Source: Deltaproteobacteria bacterium
GTDB taxonomy: Bacteria > Desulfobacterota > Binatia > Binatales > Binataceae
Reading direction: 5' to 3'
NCBI GenBank assembly: GCA_021780585.1
Contig: JAJXYM010000218.1
Span: 1-5,911, forward strand
DNA: 5,911 nucleotides
The notes under the pieces were generated by a model. That model saw nothing but the letters and a program-made list of their open reading frames with translations. It did not search any database and was not told the DNA's origin. Each line of letters starts with the position of its first letter. The first letter of the stretch is position 1. Positions 5,523-5,911 of this stretch are shown here, in pieces. A program made the position numbers and the translations under genes.

Positions 5523-5578
5523 AACGGCGGCCGCGGCCGGAGGCGATACGCGATCGCCTCGCGGCCGGACTTGCCGTT
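5523..5578 (-). terminator. Large hairpin, probable terminator of the crotonase gene
   Basis: GAGGCGAT (5540-5547) and ATCGCCTC (5553-5560) pair perfectly around the 5-nt loop ACGCG. The stem continues, after one bulged base (5561), with CGGCCG (5534-5539) pairing to CGGCCG (5562-5567). After a 5-by-5 internal loop it continues with AACGGC (5523-5528) pairing to GCCGTT (5573-5578). It begins 7 nt after the crotonase stop on the minus strand. The 3' edge there reads GCCGTTTATCAC, so a short T-rich run follows the G+C stem, consistent with an intrinsic terminator. Confidence 0.65.
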
Positions 5579-5585
5579 CGCGGAA

Positions 5586-5911
5586 CTACTTCTTCAGATG
5601 CGGGAATTTGGGCGGACGTTTTTCCTTGAGCGCGCTCACGCCCTCGGCCAGATCGGCGCTGAAGAATCCCAGCATCTCCATCGCCAGCGAGGCGTCGAAA
5701 TGCGGGCCGAAGCTCTTGATCCAGTTGTTCAGCGCGCGCTTGGTGAAACGCGCCGCCTGCTGCGGCCCGCGCGCGATCTTGCGCGCCACCTCGAACGCCT
5801 TGTCCATCAACTGGTCGGCGGGCACGCACAGGCTCACCAGGCCGATTCGTTCGGCCTCCTTGCCATCGATAAAATCAGCCGTGATTAGGTAGTACTTGGC
5901 CTTCGCCATCC
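5586..5911 (-). CDS. Enoyl-CoA hydratase/isomerase (crotonase) family, C-terminal part only
   Basis: About 108 residues of the C-terminal end are present, and the frame is open through the right edge. The stretch beginning MAKAKYYLITADFIDGKEAERIGLVSLCVP matches the crotonase region after the active site, where family members read A-K-x-x-L-L-T-G-x-x-x-x-A-x-E-A-x-x-x-G-L-V-x-x-V-V-P. The ARKIARGP and TKRALN segments and the ending LKEKRPPKF are also characteristic. The ATG at 5907-5909 is therefore an internal Met, not the start. The oxyanion-hole glycine and the catalytic glutamates lie outside the window, so hydratase, isomerase, dehalogenase or other crotonase activity cannot be told apart. 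The usual role is hydration or isomerisation of acyl-CoA in fatty-acid or aromatic degradation. The alcohol dehydrogenase lies 122 bp downstream beyond a probable terminator, so shared transcription is uncertain. Confidence 0.92.
   Translation of the reverse strand, partial: MAKAKYYLITADFIDGKEAERIGLVSLCVPADQLMDKAFEVARKIARGPQQAARFTKRALNNWIKSFGPHFDASLAMEMLGFFSADLAEGVSALKEKRPPKFPHLKK

Noticed and set aside
5464..5829. Upstream extension of the alcohol dehydrogenase frame (about 120 residues)
   Set aside because: It passes through the large hairpin and overlaps the crotonase gene in another frame. Family members start at MRACVFKAAG-like sequence.
4444..5911. Dehydrogenase plus crotonase as an anaerobic benzoyl-CoA (Had/Oah-type) ring-cleavage pair
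   Set aside because: Only two very common families are present, they are separated by a probable terminator, and there is no reductase or thioesterase partner in view.
1..5911. Mobile element, CRISPR array, toxin-antitoxin or defence system
   Set aside because: I saw no transposase, direct-repeat array, integrase, nuclease or paired small toxin-antitoxin genes on either strand.

Overview
This 5.9 kb window looks like ordinary chromosome from a high-G+C bacterium (roughly two thirds G+C by eye, codons strongly biased to G or C in the third position). Taxonomy cannot be settled from it. The mix of a crotonase, a zinc alcohol dehydrogenase, an M20 amidohydrolase and GT-C membrane proteins suits an uncultured soil or sediment proteobacterium-like or Binatota-like lineage, but that is inference only. 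I see no phage, plasmid, IS element, CRISPR array, tRNA or rRNA.

Layout, left to right. At the left edge is the N-terminal part of a multi-span membrane protein (minus strand, runs off the window). It follows a complete GT-C type membrane glycosyltransferase-like gene (276-1844, minus). Next come a CspA-family cold-shock protein (1951-2151, minus) and a small HIT-superfamily protein with two CxxC pairs (2350-2646, minus). The only plus-strand gene is an M20D-type metallo-amidohydrolase (2765-3952), divergent from the HIT gene. It converges on a small exported or membrane-anchored protein carrying a helix-turn-helix-like segment (4053-4346, minus), and a strong GC hairpin lies between the two. 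A zinc-dependent medium-chain alcohol dehydrogenase (4444-5463, minus) and the C-terminal part of an enoyl-CoA hydratase/isomerase (5586 to the right edge, minus) finish the window. These last two are separated by a large, nearly perfect hairpin that probably terminates the crotonase transcript.

The genes do not form one obvious pathway. The spacings (about 75 to 200 bp) and the hairpins in several gaps suggest mostly separate transcription units. The crotonase and dehydrogenase could both serve CoA-thioester or alcohol catabolism, and the two membrane proteins at the left probably belong to envelope glycan work, but neither link is proven here.

The points most worth a second look are four: the exported protein with an HTH-like segment, the HIT variant, a marked enrichment of the words CGATCG and GCGATCGC, and several palindromes or hairpins in the gaps. 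No clearly new multi-gene system is visible.
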